Source: Rhodoferax sp. (GTDB lineage Bacteria > Pseudomonadota > Gammaproteobacteria > Burkholderiales > Burkholderiaceae_C). Taken from it: a stretch of 64,000 nt of DNA. Where the stretch lies: positions 33,790-97,789 of the forward strand of contig NZ_JAQTWL010000013.1 of assembly GCF_028689295.1 (NCBI RefSeq), written 5' to 3'. Below, piece by piece: positions 18,766-28,060 of the stretch (positions are counted from its first letter, which is position 1; every line of letters begins with the position of its first letter). The notes beneath the pieces were generated by a model. It ran no database searches and was not told where the DNA came from. It worked only from the letters and a program-made list of their open reading frames with translations. Position numbers and translations under genes: made by a program.

Positions 18766-19833
18766 TCAAGCAGCCTGATCTGAGCCACGGAAACGACTCC
18801 GTGCCTTTAGCCAGATCTTGTTGAGACCATCGGGTTCCTGCACGATAAACACGATGATTAAAAAACCGAAAACGATCATTCTCAAGTGAGGAATATAGGA
18901 GGCCAAGTCTCCAGCGCCAGAGAATACATTCGCAACAGCCTCTAGCGCCCAACGACTAGCGATCGGCAACAAGGTAACAAAGACGGCACCCAGAATTGAG
19001 CCCCTGACCGAGCCCAGACCACCAATGATGATCATGGCCAGGTAGTCTATTGAGACATTGATCTGGAATTGCTCGTAGTTCGCGACTCCAAGATAGTATG
19101 TGTAGAGAATCCCCGCCACACCAGCGTAAAACGATGAAATGAGGAACGCGATAAGTTTGTAGCGGCTAATGTTGATACCCATGATCTCGGCAGCTATGTC
19201 CTGATCTCGGATCGCAATAAAAGCGCGTCCGATGCGGGTCCGCTTGATGTTCAAAGCCGCAATGATGGCAATTATCACGAAGGGAACTAAGAAGTAATAG
19301 AAATTTTGCTGCGTTTTTAAGGTCATCCCAAACACACTTGGTCGAGGTACGTTGATTGAAGTCGCGACACCACCCGAGATCGCCGGAACATGGTTGATGA
19401 GCCACTCGATGATCAACTGCGCCGCTAGGGTTGAGACCACGAGGTAGATGCCACGAATCCTGAGTGAAGGAAGACCCACCACCACTCCAATAAGCGCCGC
19501 CATCAAGCCCGCGGCTGGTATAGCGAGCCAGAACGGAGCATCCAGACGAACGATCAGGTTGGCACCCATGTAGGCACCAACTGACATGAAGGCACCGTGG
19601 CCGATTGAAACCTGACCGGTATTACCCACAAGAATATTCAATCCTATTGCGCCAATGATTGCAATGAAGATCAGATTAAAGATCGAAAGGTAGTATTCGT
19701 GTCCAATCAATGGCACGATACCGATGAACACGACGGCCAACGCGGCCACGGTGACGCGTGACGTTGTAGTGGGACACAAAGACATATCTACAGGGAGTAG
19801 GATTTTTTTTGTGTCAGAGGTGTTGAGAAGCAT
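18766..19833 (-). CDS. livM: ABC transporter permease, LivM-type
   Basis: A 355-residue inner-membrane protein with about 9-10 hydrophobic segments. The LivM signature GNTGQVSIGHGAFMSVGAYMGA lies near residue 70, and the cytoplasmic coupling loop (RTRIGRAFIAIRDQDIAAEIMGIN) is intact. It pairs with LivH to form the channel. The first 30 residues are polar and the start at 19833 has no strong ribosome site, so an internal start near the first transmembrane helix is possible. It has its own promoter and operator (19865-19914), which separates it from livH by about 500 bases. This is unusual because livH and livM normally touch. Confidence 0.9.
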   Translation of the reverse strand: MLLNTSDTKKILLPVDMSLCPTTTSRVTVAALAVVFIGIVPLIGHEYYLSIFNLIFIAIIGAIGLNILVGNTGQVSIGHGAFMSVGAYMGANLIVRLDAPFWLAIPAAGLMAALIGVVVGLPSLRIRGIYLVVSTLAAQLIIEWLINHVPAISGGVATSINVPRPSVFGMTLKTQQNFYYFLVPFVIIAIIAALNIKRTRIGRAFIAIRDQDIAAEIMGINISRYKLIAFLISSFYAGVAGILYTYYLGVANYEQFQINVSIDYLAMIIIGGLGSVRGSILGAVFVTLLPIASRWALEAVANVFSGAGDLASYIPHLRMIVFGFLIIVFIVQEPDGLNKIWLKARSRFRGSDQAA

Positions 19834-19864
19834 GAGGTGTATTCCGCTAAATCTTATTAATTAG

Positions 19865-19914
19865 ACCGACGTGTCGGTTTTGTAGTTTATAGGACTGTTT
19901 ACAAGTTCTGTCAA
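19865..19914 (-). promoter_or_regulatory. Promoter and TetR-type operator of livM-livK-livF
   Basis: Read on the minus strand: TTGACA (19914-19909), 17 bases, TATAAA (19891-19886), then after 7 bases the perfect 6+6 palindrome ACCGACACGTCGGT (19878-19865). The operator lies over the expected transcription start, so a bound repressor would block initiation. It lies about 30 bases upstream of the livM start codon. Confidence 0.8.
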
Positions 19915-20351
19915 GAGATGGCTGCATCAGCCTAGCAATCTTTGGTAAAAAATAGTGTCAATTTTCTGGCACGGGTTCGTGGCGGAAAATTGCTCCCAAG
20001 GTCAGTGGCTAATTCGTCTGATTTCGCGCTTCACGGACCGACCTATGCCTGAGCCTTTGACGACTGAGGTAAAGAAGGCCAGAGACAACACGGAAAATGC
20101 TCTTGTGAGGATCTTTTGGTATACATGTCTCGCACTCCTTTCCAAACCCCGATAGTCCCTTGACCACGCCAAAGACTTGCTTTGCTCGTGAGTGGGCTCG
20201 TGATTCGCGGCGATACTTAGCACGCACTTCACCCGATCTTTGGCCGTTGTGTACTTAGTCTCTATGAGTCCCCAGAGCATTGACCATACGAAGAAGGCCT
20301 CCATCGGCAATAAAAACAATTCGGAAACTGAAATGTTCTTCATTTTTGAGA
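19915..20351 (-). pseudogene. Intergenic block between livH and livM, possible degenerate transposase end
   Basis: About 440 bases with no intact gene. Minus-strand frames contain VFGVVK and DYRGLERSARHVYQ in neighbouring frames, which loosely recall the C-terminal end (VFG-x-VK-x-RYRGL) of IS5-type transposases. The similarity is short and by eye only. The block breaks what is normally a continuous livH-livM pair, so an old insertion would explain its presence. Confidence 0.25.
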
Positions 20352-21245
20352 TCAAATTCGGTCAATGGTCTTTTTGCCGAACAGGCCATGAGGCCTGAAC
20401 ATGAGCACGGCTATCATCATTACGTAGGGGATCAGATCCTTCGTTCCGCCACCCAGATACGTATCCAGATATCCAGCTGTTAAGTTTTCAATCACGCCAA
20501 CCAGTACGCCGGCAATCACCGCTCCGGCCACCGAGTCCAAGCCACCAAGGATCACGACAGGAAATACCTTCAAGCCTACCGAAGCTAACTGGTTATCCAC
20601 TCCTAGCAAGCTACCCCAGAACACACCCCCGACCGCGGAGACTATGCCGGCAAGCGCCCAAGCATACGCAAAGTAGAGCGGTACATTGATGCCCATACCC
20701 ATGGCAACCATCTGCGAGTCCGCGACCGCACGCAACGCGATGCCAACCCTAGTGCGGGCGAACAGCCAACTAAACGCCACCATGAAAATAACGCTGACAA
20801 CAGCACCTGCCAACTGCACAGGCGGAATCATCAGGGGACCCAAAAATATCGGTTTGTCGTCAAAAGGTAATGGAATGGTCCCCATTCCGGAACCAAAAAC
20901 CAAGGGGGCAACGCCACGGATCATGGCCGCCAAACCGATCGTAGCCATAACTACGGCAATGACCGGACGTCCGACCAAAGGACGAAGAACTACTCGCTCA
21001 AGGGCGAAACTAAACACGACCATTGTCAATATCGTTACGCCAGCTGCCACCCAGAAATTAGCAGCCCAGGCGGATACAGCGCCGGCGACGATCCCAGCGA
21101 GCATCACGAACTCTCCCTGCGCAAAATTGAGCGCATCGGTCGCCTTGTACACAAGCACAAACCCCATCGCGATTAAGGAATACATCAGGCCGACCAACAC
21201 GCCGTCAGTCAAGAGCAACACAAAAAAACTTAGATCAGAAGACAT
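20352..21245 (-). CDS. livH: ABC transporter permease, LivH-type
   Basis: A 297-residue polytopic membrane protein with about 8 hydrophobic helices. The LivH pattern LLTDGVLVGLMYSLIAMGFVLVYKA comes near the start, followed by NFAQGEFVMLAG; ARTRVGIALRAVADSQMVAMGMGIN is the cytoplasmic loop that contacts the ATPases. Near the C-terminus, VVILGGLDSVAGAVIAGVLVG is typical. GAGGTAAAAA precedes the ATG. It follows livG by about 50 bases and probably shares its promoter. It forms the translocation path with LivM, encoded further down. Confidence 0.93.
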   Translation of the reverse strand: MSSDLSFFVLLLTDGVLVGLMYSLIAMGFVLVYKATDALNFAQGEFVMLAGIVAGAVSAWAANFWVAAGVTILTMVVFSFALERVVLRPLVGRPVIAVVMATIGLAAMIRGVAPLVFGSGMGTIPLPFDDKPIFLGPLMIPPVQLAGAVVSVIFMVAFSWLFARTRVGIALRAVADSQMVAMGMGINVPLYFAYAWALAGIVSAVGGVFWGSLLGVDNQLASVGLKVFPVVILGGLDSVAGAVIAGVLVGVIENLTAGYLDTYLGGGTKDLIPYVMMIAVLMFRPHGLFGKKTIDRI

Positions 21246-21298
21246 TTTTTACCTCACTATCGTTAAAGGGCGGGGTTTTCTCAACACAGCTATCTGAT

Positions 21299-22102
21299 TC
21301 ATTTGCGGCGCTCCCTGCGGGTGCCCAGATAGGCCTGGATCACCGCAGGATTACCTTGGACCTCAGCTGGACTCCCTTCGGCGATCTTCTTACCCCGTTC
21401 TATAACGACAACACGCTGCGAAATATCCATCACGATCCCCATGTCGTGCTCAATCAGCACGATTGTGGTTCCGCGCTTGTCATTGACATCGCAGATAAAT
21501 CTGGCCATTTCTTCTTTTTCATCCTGATTCATGCCGCCCATCGGTTCATCGAGCAGCAGCACGCGGGGCTCTAGCGCCATTGCACGCGCCAACTCCACAC
21601 GCTTGCGCAGGCCATAAGCTAGCTCACCAGTCATTTTTTCCCGCAGATGGGTTAAGCCAAGAAAATGCATGATCTCCTCGGCACGCGCCCGGTGAACCTC
21701 CTCCTCCTTCCGAGCCGCCCCCCAAAAAATCGCGTTCGCCAACAGTCCACAGGACATATGGACGTGGCGTCCCAGCATCACGTTTTCAAGCACCGTCAAT
21801 CCGGTGAACAAGGCAATATTCTGAAAGGTGCGCGCTATGCCCAACGAGGCGATGCGCGAAGGCCCAATGGCAGTGATGTCCACCCCATCGATCGATATCT
21901 GACCAGAGTCGGGCACATAGAAGCCACTGATGATATTCAATAAGGATGTCTTACCCGCGCCGTTTGGGCCAATGATCGAGACGATCTCCCCACCGCCAAA
22001 CGATACCGAAACATCCGAGGTCGCTTGTACGCCCCCAAAACGTTTCGAGACCCCAGTGACGACCAGACCCTGAAGGGCGGATGATGAATTGCTTGAAACC
22101 AT
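21299..22102 (-). CDS. livG: ABC transporter ATP-binding protein, LivG-type
   Basis: A 267-residue ATPase with Walker A GPNGAGKTS, signature ELAYGLRKRVELARAMA (LivG-style, not LSGGQ), Walker B VLLLDEPMGGMNQDE, and a switch His in IVLIEHDMGIVM. GGAAATACA precedes the ATG. It opens the transporter operon, with its own promoter and operator at 22180-22223, divergent from the acyl-CoA dehydrogenase gene. Two decayed relatives of its 5' half lie at 32.7-33.1 kb and 36.4-36.8 kb. Confidence 0.93.
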   Translation of the reverse strand: MVSSNSSSALQGLVVTGVSKRFGGVQATSDVSVSFGGGEIVSIIGPNGAGKTSLLNIISGFYVPDSGQISIDGVDITAIGPSRIASLGIARTFQNIALFTGLTVLENVMLGRHVHMSCGLLANAIFWGAARKEEEVHRARAEEIMHFLGLTHLREKMTGELAYGLRKRVELARAMALEPRVLLLDEPMGGMNQDEKEEMARFICDVNDKRGTTIVLIEHDMGIVMDISQRVVVIERGKKIAEGSPAEVQGNPAVIQAYLGTRRERRK

Positions 22103-22179
22103 TGTATTTCCAACATGCTCCTGTGCGATTCTCGATCTGGCTGAGAGAACACCATCAATTCAGACGAGAAGAATAATAA

Positions 22180-22223
22180 ACCGACGCGTTGGTTATGCTA
22201 ACTTCTTTAACATTTTTAATCAA
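22180..22223 (-). promoter_or_regulatory. Promoter and TetR-type operator of livG-livH
   Basis: On the minus strand TTGATT (22223-22218), 17 bases, TAGCAT (22200-22195), then one base later the operator ACCAACGCGTCGGT (22193-22180). It matches the consensus except for one position. The operator sits directly against the -10 box. Confidence 0.78.
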
Positions 22224-22331
22224 TAGGGTTATCCCTAGTTTTCTTTCAGTCTCCCTCATGAATTGTTGACTCGACGAATTTTTTCTCCGCTCACTTACGC
22301 CCTTAGTACACAAAGCCATGAAAAACAGCTG

Positions 22332-22383
22332 TTGACAAAAACGCGTAAAGCTGCTTACACTTCATTTTAACCGACGCGTCGGT
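22332..22383 (+). promoter_or_regulatory. Promoter and TetR-type operator of the acyl-CoA dehydrogenase operon
   Basis: TTGACA (22332-22337), 17 bases, TTACAC (22355-22360; TACACT one base later also fits), then the perfect palindrome ACCGACGCGTCGGT (22370-22383). The start codon is 21 bases further on. With the livG promoter it makes a divergent control region, each side having its own operator about 190 bases apart. Confidence 0.82.
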
Positions 22384-22404
22384 CTTCTAATAGAAAGGTA
22401 AGTA

Positions 22405-23556
22405 ATGACAATTTATTCCGAAGAGCATGAACAACTCAGACGCCAGGTGAGGCGTTTTGTCGAAACCGAGATCATTCCTAACGGAGAAAAGTGGGAGCGC
22501 GAAGGCAACGTCCCTCGTGAGTTCATTAAACGAATGGGAGACCTTGGTTTTCTAGGCATCGGCTTTCCCGAGGCCTACGGCGGAAGTGGCATGGACTTCA
22601 TCGGCTGGATGGTCTTAGCCGAGGAATTGGGTCGAAGCACGTATGCCGGCGTGGTTGGCGTCGCGACTGTTCACACGCTGATGGCAGCCCCCCACCTTAT
22701 GCATGCGGGCAATGCTGAACAGCTAGAGCGTTACATGCCTGGCATCGTAAGCGGCGAACTTCTTACTGCGGTTGCAATCAGCGAGGCGGATGCTGGATCT
22801 GATGTCGGCGCGATGCGGACCAAAGCAATCCGGACTGAGGGTGGCTGGCTCCTCAACGGCACAAAGTATTGGATCTCAAACGGAGTTAACGCGGACTTGT
22901 ATTTTGTTGCCGCGCGAACCGATGCTGCGGGCAAAGGAGCCAAGGGTATCAGCATGTTTATCGTTGAAAAGAATACGCCTGGCTTCAAGGTGAGTCGCAA
23001 GCTGGATAAATTGGGGTTCCGAGCTAGCGACACTGCCGAGCTGATTTTCGACGATTGCTTAGTACCGACCTCCAACTTGCTCGGCGAGGAACATCGTGGC
23101 TTTTATGCCGTGATGGAGAATTTCCAGACCGAGCGGCTGATTCTCTGCACACTTAACATTGCCGAGTGCATGACTGCGCTTGGTTTCACTATTCAGTACG
23201 TGCGGGATCGCAAGGCATTCGGAGTGGCCTTGGTAAAGCACCAGGTCCTGCGCCAGAAGATTTCGATGCTCTTAGCTCGAGCCGAAGCCGGACGTCGGAT
23301 GGTTCAGCACGCTGCAATCCTGTTAGCAAAGGGAGAAAAGGCAATTCTTGAAGTCTCGATGGCGAAGGCCTATTGTGGCGAACTTGTTAACGAAACCATG
23401 TACACATGCCTCCAATTTCACGGTGGAGCCGGATTTCTGAAAGGCACAGCCATCGAGAGAATGTTCCGGGATGCTCGCCTTTATTCAATCGGCGGCGGAG
23501 CTACTGAAGTGATGCTTGAGGAAGTCGCCAAGCGATGGGATGAGATCGAATTTTGA
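22405..23556 (+). CDS. Acyl-CoA dehydrogenase
   Basis: A 383-residue flavoenzyme of full length for the family. It has the N-terminal helical domain, the middle beta domain (AVAISEADAGSDVGAM, then GTKYWISNG) and the C-terminal helical domain (QFHGGAGFLKGT). The catalytic base is probably Glu243 in the NFQTERLI helix, the position used by isovaleryl-CoA and long-chain dehydrogenases. The C-terminal position used by medium-chain enzymes is glycine here (SIGGGATEVM). That fits a branched or long-chain acyl-CoA. Electrons would go to ETF (39.4-41.1 kb) and then ETF-QO (9.5-11.2 kb). GAAAGGTAAGTA precedes the ATG. Confidence 0.93.
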   Translation: MTIYSEEHEQLRRQVRRFVETEIIPNGEKWEREGNVPREFIKRMGDLGFLGIGFPEAYGGSGMDFIGWMVLAEELGRSTYAGVVGVATVHTLMAAPHLMHAGNAEQLERYMPGIVSGELLTAVAISEADAGSDVGAMRTKAIRTEGGWLLNGTKYWISNGVNADLYFVAARTDAAGKGAKGISMFIVEKNTPGFKVSRKLDKLGFRASDTAELIFDDCLVPTSNLLGEEHRGFYAVMENFQTERLILCTLNIAECMTALGFTIQYVRDRKAFGVALVKHQVLRQKISMLLARAEAGRRMVQHAAILLAKGEKAILEVSMAKAYCGELVNETMYTCLQFHGGAGFLKGTAIERMFRDARLYSIGGGATEVMLEEVAKRWDEIEF

Positions 23557-23566
23557 ATTCTGAGAA

Positions 23567-24385
23567 ATGATGATGACTAAACTTCTAGACAACGCTTCCG
23601 ATCCAAAGGTGCTGATCACGCGCAGCGATGGGATCGCCACGATTACTTTAAACCGAAGCAGTGAAAGCAACCCGATAAGTTGGAGCCTAGGAACCGAATT
23701 GTTGCATGCACTCGATGCATTAGAGGACGACAAGTCAGTGTCTTCTGTTGTCCTGACAGGCGCCGGTCGTGTATTCTGCTCCGGAGCCAAACTTGGTGAG
23801 GTCGTGAAACCCGAGGGCGTAAATCCCGAGGAACAATATTACGGCTTTCGTGACATCGTGCGAGTGGTCAGTCGAATCAGGAATTATGAGTTGCCAGTCA
23901 TCTGCGCACTCAACGGTGGAGCCGTCGGCGGTGGAGCCGCCCTCGCCATTGCCTGCGACTTAATAGTCTCGTCGGAGAGCGGGTACTGCTTCTTCCCATT
24001 CGGTCGGGTGGGTGCCTCTGCTGCCGATATGGGTTGCGCTTATCTGCTGCCACGCTTGATCGGGATGACCCAGGCTCGCCGACTCCTGTACACGGGCGGG
24101 CGCGTGGAGGCGCAAGAAGGCAAGGCACTAGGCCTCTTTCTGGACGTCGTGCCGGATGACAAGCTACTGGCTGAGTCGTATCGTCTGGCCAGACAGATCC
24201 AAGAATCGGCACCGCGGCACGCTTTGACTGCAACCAAGCAGGTACTGCTGCGCGGTGAGACAACGGAATTTGAGACATGTCTAACCTATGAGCGCTACCT
24301 GCAATCGTACTTCCTTAACGGAGACGAACACAAACGGCTCCTGCTCTCTTTTCTTGCGGCTAAGTCCGAGAGCAAAAAAAAATAA
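23567..24385 (+). CDS. Enoyl-CoA hydratase/isomerase family protein
   Basis: A 272-residue crotonase-fold protein with both oxyanion-hole segments (GRVFCSGAKLGE near residue 66 and NGGAVGGGAALAIACD near residue 115). The active-site region reads FPFGRVGASAADMG, so neither classical hydratase Glu is in its usual place, and Asp in SAADMG may serve instead. Three ATG codons in a row start the frame 10 bases after the acyl-CoA dehydrogenase stop; the exact one is not decided. It is co-transcribed with the dehydrogenase and may hydrate or isomerise its product. Confidence 0.88.
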   Translation: MMMTKLLDNASDPKVLITRSDGIATITLNRSSESNPISWSLGTELLHALDALEDDKSVSSVVLTGAGRVFCSGAKLGEVVKPEGVNPEEQYYGFRDIVRVVSRIRNYELPVICALNGGAVGGGAALAIACDLIVSSESGYCFFPFGRVGASAADMGCAYLLPRLIGMTQARRLLYTGGRVEAQEGKALGLFLDVVPDDKLLAESYRLARQIQESAPRHALTATKQVLLRGETTEFETCLTYERYLQSYFLNGDEHKRLLLSFLAAKSESKKK

Positions 24386-24464
24386 ACGTGCAGAAACGAC
24401 TTCCGCATGGAGCCTGTCAGTAATTTTGTGTGCAAGGCATAACATCCCAGAAAAGGATGTCTTC

Positions 24465-24735
24465 ATGCCTCGCAATTCAATGATACTCGCGGCAAGCGGC
24501 AATGCCGCCCTGCCGCAACTCACAGAGAAAATGCTCGAAGAACTCATACCTAGTCCTGTGACCAAAGCGTAATTCGAGGACATCTTCCAGAATCTCAACA
24601 AGCCTTCGTTGAGCGCGCCTTGAGCTCCGTGATGAGCCGCCACCTGGGCTACGGTGCTGGACATCGAGGGCGCCTCCAACCACCGAAATGGCAGCAGCGC
24701 CACGACAGTGATCTCCGCCAACCTTAGCTTCAGTC
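24465..24735 (+). pseudogene. N-terminal remnant of an IS256-family transposase
   Basis: The frame starting at 24465 reads MPRNSMILAASG and continues ALPQLTEKMLEELIPSPVTK before a stop. Shifted frames then continue FEDIFQNLNKP and SNHRNGSSATTVIS, the usual N-terminal order of IS256-type transposases. Stop codons and frameshifts make it inactive. It separates two enoyl-CoA hydratase genes and leads straight into the ribosome site of the second one. Confidence 0.65.
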
Positions 24736-24785
24736 AGTCGTCTCAGCAAGTGCGCCTAACAAGAGTTTTAACTAAGGAATTTCTT

Positions 24786-25583
24786 GTGAATACTCAAATT
24801 TACCATTCTCTGGTCAAGGTATGGGTGAACGGCCCTGTCGGAATCATCGAACTGGCTCAACCTGAGAAATTCAATTGTCTTTCAACTGAGTCGTTTCTCT
24901 TGATCGACGTAGCGCTCAGGAAGTTCGAGCACGAAAGCTCGGGTGTTAGGTCCATCCTCATTCAATCCCAAGGAAAACATTTCTGCACTGGTGCGGACTT
25001 GAATGAAGTTAAGGCTTTAAGGAAAAGTCCGGAACGATTGCACCACTTCTTTCGAACTGCTCATGATGTGCTGTGCAATCTAGAGGCAAGTCCATTGCCA
25101 GTGGTTATCGCATGTCAAGGTCTTTGTTTGGCTGGAGGCCTCGAACTTGTATTGGCGGGGGACATCGTGTTTGCCGACGTGGCAGCGCGTTTTGGAGACC
25201 AGCATGCTGCGTTTGGCTTCGTCCCGGGCTGGGGGGGAAGTCAACGCCTTTCCAGAGTGGTCGGCCTTCGCCGTGCTATGGATCTCATGTTAGCCGCGCG
25301 TTGGATCGACTCCACCATAGCGCTCGAGTGGGGGCTCGTTAACTATGTTTGCGAACCAGGCACTTTGCATGATGCTGCTCTTAATTATTGCAGAACTCTC
25401 GCCACTAGGAGTCGAACGGGAATCGGCACCATGAAGCACCTTGCACGCCGAGGGGCCGACAAAGGCCTATTAAACGGCTTGCGATTCGAGGAAGACATCG
25501 CCAGCGGTCTGGTTCTGGGTCAAGATGTGGAAGAAGGACTCAAAGCTTTCGAGCAGCGTCGAAAACCGTCGTTCAAGTCATGA
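24786..25583 (+). CDS. Enoyl-CoA hydratase/isomerase family protein
   Basis: A 265-residue crotonase-fold protein (SQGKHFCTGADLNEVK near residue 62, CQGLCLAGGLELVLAGD near residue 108). The catalytic region is FGDQHAAFGFVPGWGGSQRL, with His where canonical hydratases have the first Glu. I chose the GTG at 24786 because AAGGAA lies 6 bases upstream and because the open frame further upstream is made of transposase debris. It is the third gene of the acyl-CoA dehydrogenase unit, although the debris may have cut its original promoter link. Specific reaction unknown. Confidence 0.82.
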   Translation: MNTQIYHSLVKVWVNGPVGIIELAQPEKFNCLSTESFLLIDVALRKFEHESSGVRSILIQSQGKHFCTGADLNEVKALRKSPERLHHFFRTAHDVLCNLEASPLPVVIACQGLCLAGGLELVLAGDIVFADVAARFGDQHAAFGFVPGWGGSQRLSRVVGLRRAMDLMLAARWIDSTIALEWGLVNYVCEPGTLHDAALNYCRTLATRSRTGIGTMKHLARRGADKGLLNGLRFEEDIASGLVLGQDVEEGLKAFEQRRKPSFKS

Positions 25584-25693
25584 ATACACCTGCTCATCTC
25601 GACCGTCCATCGATAAAAAATACCCTCCAGCGAGGTTTAAAAGGTTTTGTGTAGACGGTCTATTGGCAGGAAACTGCTATCTTGCATCGAGCA

Positions 25694-26165
25694 ATGATGA
25701 TCGTAGAAATGAAACCCTTACCGAACGACCTGATTGACGCCCTGCTGGCGGACTACAAAAAGCCCGAAGACCTGTTTGGTCAGAACGGCCTCTTGAAGCA
25801 ACTGACCAAGGCCCTGGTCGAACGGGCACTGTAAGCCGAATTGACCGACCACCTCGGTCATGGCAAGAACCAGTTGGTCGCCAATGAGGCTGACAACACC
25901 CGCAACGGGCGTAGCAAGAAAGCGCTCAAAGGGGACTTTGGCGAACTGCCCATTGAAATCCCCCGCGACCGCGCTGGTACCTTCGAGCCCCAAATCATCA
26001 CCAAGCACCAGACTCGCTGGAGCGGCTTTGACGAGAAGATTTTGTCGCTGTACGCCCGTGGCATGACAGTGCGCGAGATTCAAAGTCATCTGCAGGAAAT
26101 GTACGGTGGAGAAGGGTCACCCACCCTGATTTCATCGGTGACCAATGCCTTCATGGATGTCGTAT
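25694..26165 (+). pseudogene. Truncated IS256-family transposase (N-terminal third, internal stop)
   Basis: Frame from ATG 25694: LPNDLIDALLADYKKPEDLF, then LTKALVERAL and an in-frame stop near 25832, continuing AELTDHLGHGKNQ, SKKALKGDFGELPIEIPRDR and RWSGFDEKILSLYARGMTVR. This is the N-terminal domain of an IS256/mutator-type transposase of a subgroup different from the piece at 7.6-8.4 kb. Homology ends near 26165 just after SPTLISSVTNAF, and the DDE catalytic core is missing. It accounts for the 600-base gap before the DUF2889 gene. Confidence 0.85.
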
Positions 26166-26189
26166 ACACTTATTGCAGGAGAACCAGTA

Positions 26190-26777
26190 TTACCTCTTGA
26201 GATGGAATTTCGGGAAATGCGTCGCGACTACCTGGCTGCTGCGTTCCCATGAGTGGCAGTTGTCAAGGAAGAACGGCATATCAGACCCGGCTGCTCTTGG
26301 CGAACCGAGTTCCTTCATGTATTGGTCGCGGTAGCACGAAATAGTCTGGAATGCAGTGGTTGCCATCGCGAGGAACAACTCCCTGATGTGCGTGCACCCA
26401 TCTGTTTCACCCATCGCATCGTTAACCGATCTGCGCCAGCCACTACCAACGTGTGCTCCTTTCAGGCCATCAACACCTTTCAGTGCTCCTAAGCAATATG
26501 CGAAAGGATTGGCCTGCATAGCGGCATACGCCTCAACAACCTGCATATCATGATTGAGCGTTAAGCGGGCGTGCATATGGTGAACGGGGTAACCGACTGG
26601 AAGAAGACCACGTTCAAGGTCCTCGTAGGCGTAAGATTTCCGGTCGATGAGCTCACCGTCGAATTCCCAAAGTCCGTCGTCCCGAAGAAATCCTTCGCTC
26701 TTTACGATCCGGGTGTGGAGTGCGCGACGAGGTGTTGGCAGCGGCAAAGACAGTTCGGAAGTGGTCGACGGCATCAT
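26190..26777 (-). CDS. DUF2889 family protein (second copy)
   Basis: A 195-residue paralogue of the protein at 8959-9510. It shares an RxxHTR-like start (RRALHTRIVKSEG), DGLWEFDGELIDRKSY, GYPVHHMHARLTLNHDM, GAHVGSGWRRSV and GCTHIRELFLAMATTAFQT. Function is unknown to me. The start codon is uncertain: ATG at 26777 or 26774 is likely; the TTG at 26789 is less so. It follows the racemase-type gene by about 15 bases and is co-transcribed with it. Both DUF2889 copies sit at the ends of catabolic operons, which hints at an accessory role in acyl-CoA metabolism. Confidence 0.75.
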   Translation of the reverse strand: MMPSTTSELSLPLPTPRRALHTRIVKSEGFLRDDGLWEFDGELIDRKSYAYEDLERGLLPVGYPVHHMHARLTLNHDMQVVEAYAAMQANPFAYCLGALKGVDGLKGAHVGSGWRRSVNDAMGETDGCTHIRELFLAMATTAFQTISCYRDQYMKELGSPRAAGSDMPFFLDNCHSWERSSQVVATHFPKFHLKR

Positions 26778-26792
26778 GGATAAACTCAAGTC

Positions 26793-27956
26793 TCAGTTCC
26801 GCACTGGGGCTGTGCTGACATAAACGGCCCCTTGGGCTACGAGTCGCTCGATCTCTTGTGCAGATATCCCGACATTGGAAAGAGCCTGAATGCTATGCTG
26901 CCCAACCATGGGGATTTCAGCTGAAGCCTTGGATGGCGTACGACTAAAGCGGGGAGCCGGGGCAGGTTGCGGTGTTCCATTCACGTTGATGAAAGTCTGG
27001 CGCGCACGATTATGAGGGTGTTCTGGCGCTTCCGTCATGCTCAATACCGGCGCGAAGCAGACGTCAGAGCCCTCCATGAGTTCACTCCATTCGGCACGTG
27101 TCTTCGTCTTAAAAAGCACACTTAGTTGTTCGCGGAGTCTAGGCCATGTTGCGGCATTGAGTTGGTCTTCGAACTCGGGTACATCGAGTCCACACATCTG
27201 CAGGAGGAGCCGATAGAACTGTGGCTCGATCGACCCAATTGCAATGAAGCGTGAGTCCGCACACTCATATGCACCGTAGAAATGGGCGCCACCATCTAGG
27301 AAATTAGCACCACGCCGATCCTGCCATTGACCTTGCGCAGCCATACTGTAAAAGGGCGACATCAGCAGCGCAGAACCATCCGTCATTGCTGCGTCGATCA
27401 CCTGTCCTTGTCCCGAACGCTGACGTTCTTGCAATGCCGCGAGTACACCCACTAGCAGGAGCATCGCGCCGCCGCCGTAGTCCCCAACCAAATTTAGCGG
27501 TGGTGCTGGCGGTCGGTCTGGCCAACCCATGGCATGCAGCGCACCAGTGAGCGCGATGTAGTTGATGTCGTGTCCAGCTGAATGGGCTAACGGACCGGTC
27601 TGGCCCCAGCCAGTCATGCGTCCGAAGACTAGACCTGGATTGCGAGCAAGACATACCTCAGGCCCCAAGCCGAGCTTCTCCATGACTCCCGGTCGAAAGC
27701 CCTCGAGCAGAACGTCGGCTGTGTCGATCAATCGCAACAAAGCATCAATGCTTGCTGGATGCTTCAAATCCATAGAAATTGAGATCCGGCCTCGGTTCTC
27801 AAAGCTGGGGGACGCATTACCGTCGCTAGATATAACTGGGATGCGATCGATGCGGATGATTTCTGCCCCCATGTCAGCCATAATCATGGCCGCAAAGGGG
27901 ACCGGCCCAATAGCGGCTAGTTCGATGACTTTAAGTCCGTTGAGCGTACCGTTCAT
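26793..27956 (-). CDS. CaiB/BaiF family protein, alpha-methylacyl-CoA racemase-like
   Basis: A 387-residue class III CoA-transferase-fold protein. It carries the features of the racemase branch: [17 protein letters not shown] (catalytic His in GHD) and [16 protein letters not shown] (catalytic Asp). The N-terminal [23 protein letters not shown] and [16 protein letters not shown] are also racemase-like. Such enzymes interconvert 2R and 2S methylacyl-CoA so that the S form can enter beta-oxidation. This supports methyl-branched substrates for the cluster. GGAATAAAAC precedes the ATG. An operator palindrome lies about 105 bases upstream. Confidence 0.85.
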   Translation of the reverse strand: MNGTLNGLKVIELAAIGPVPFAAMIMADMGAEIIRIDRIPVISSDGNASPSFENRGRISISMDLKHPASIDALLRLIDTADVLLEGFRPGVMEKLGLGPEVCLARNPGLVFGRMTGWGQTGPLAHSAGHDINYIALTGALHAMGWPDRPPAPPLNLVGDYGGGAMLLLVGVLAALQERQRSGQGQVIDAAMTDGSALLMSPFYSMAAQGQWQDRRGANFLDGGAHFYGAYECADSRFIAIGSIEPQFYRLLLQMCGLDVPEFEDQLNAATWPRLREQLSVLFKTKTRAEWSELMEGSDVCFAPVLSMTEAPEHPHNRARQTFINVNGTPQPAPAPRFSRTPSKASAEIPMVGQHSIQALSNVGISAQEIERLVAQGAVYVSTAPVRN

Positions 27957-28060
27957 GTTTTATTCCACATTGACTTGATTACCAAAATGCCAATTCGGCC
28001 CAGTGACGAATCTAAAGCACATAGACGTGCATGCACCTTACTTATAAAGTTTAAGTATAG

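Noticed and set aside
24654..24785. N-terminal extension of the enoyl-CoA hydratase gene to 24654
   Set aside because: The extension translates transposase debris, and a GTG with a good ribosome site lies at 24786 where family similarity begins.
7600..26165. The IS256 C-terminal piece at 7.6-8.4 kb and the N-terminal piece at 25.7-26.2 kb as two halves of one transposon carrying the catabolic genes
   Set aside because: They belong to different IS256 subgroups by their sequence patterns, lie in opposite orientation and their ends do not join into one reading frame.
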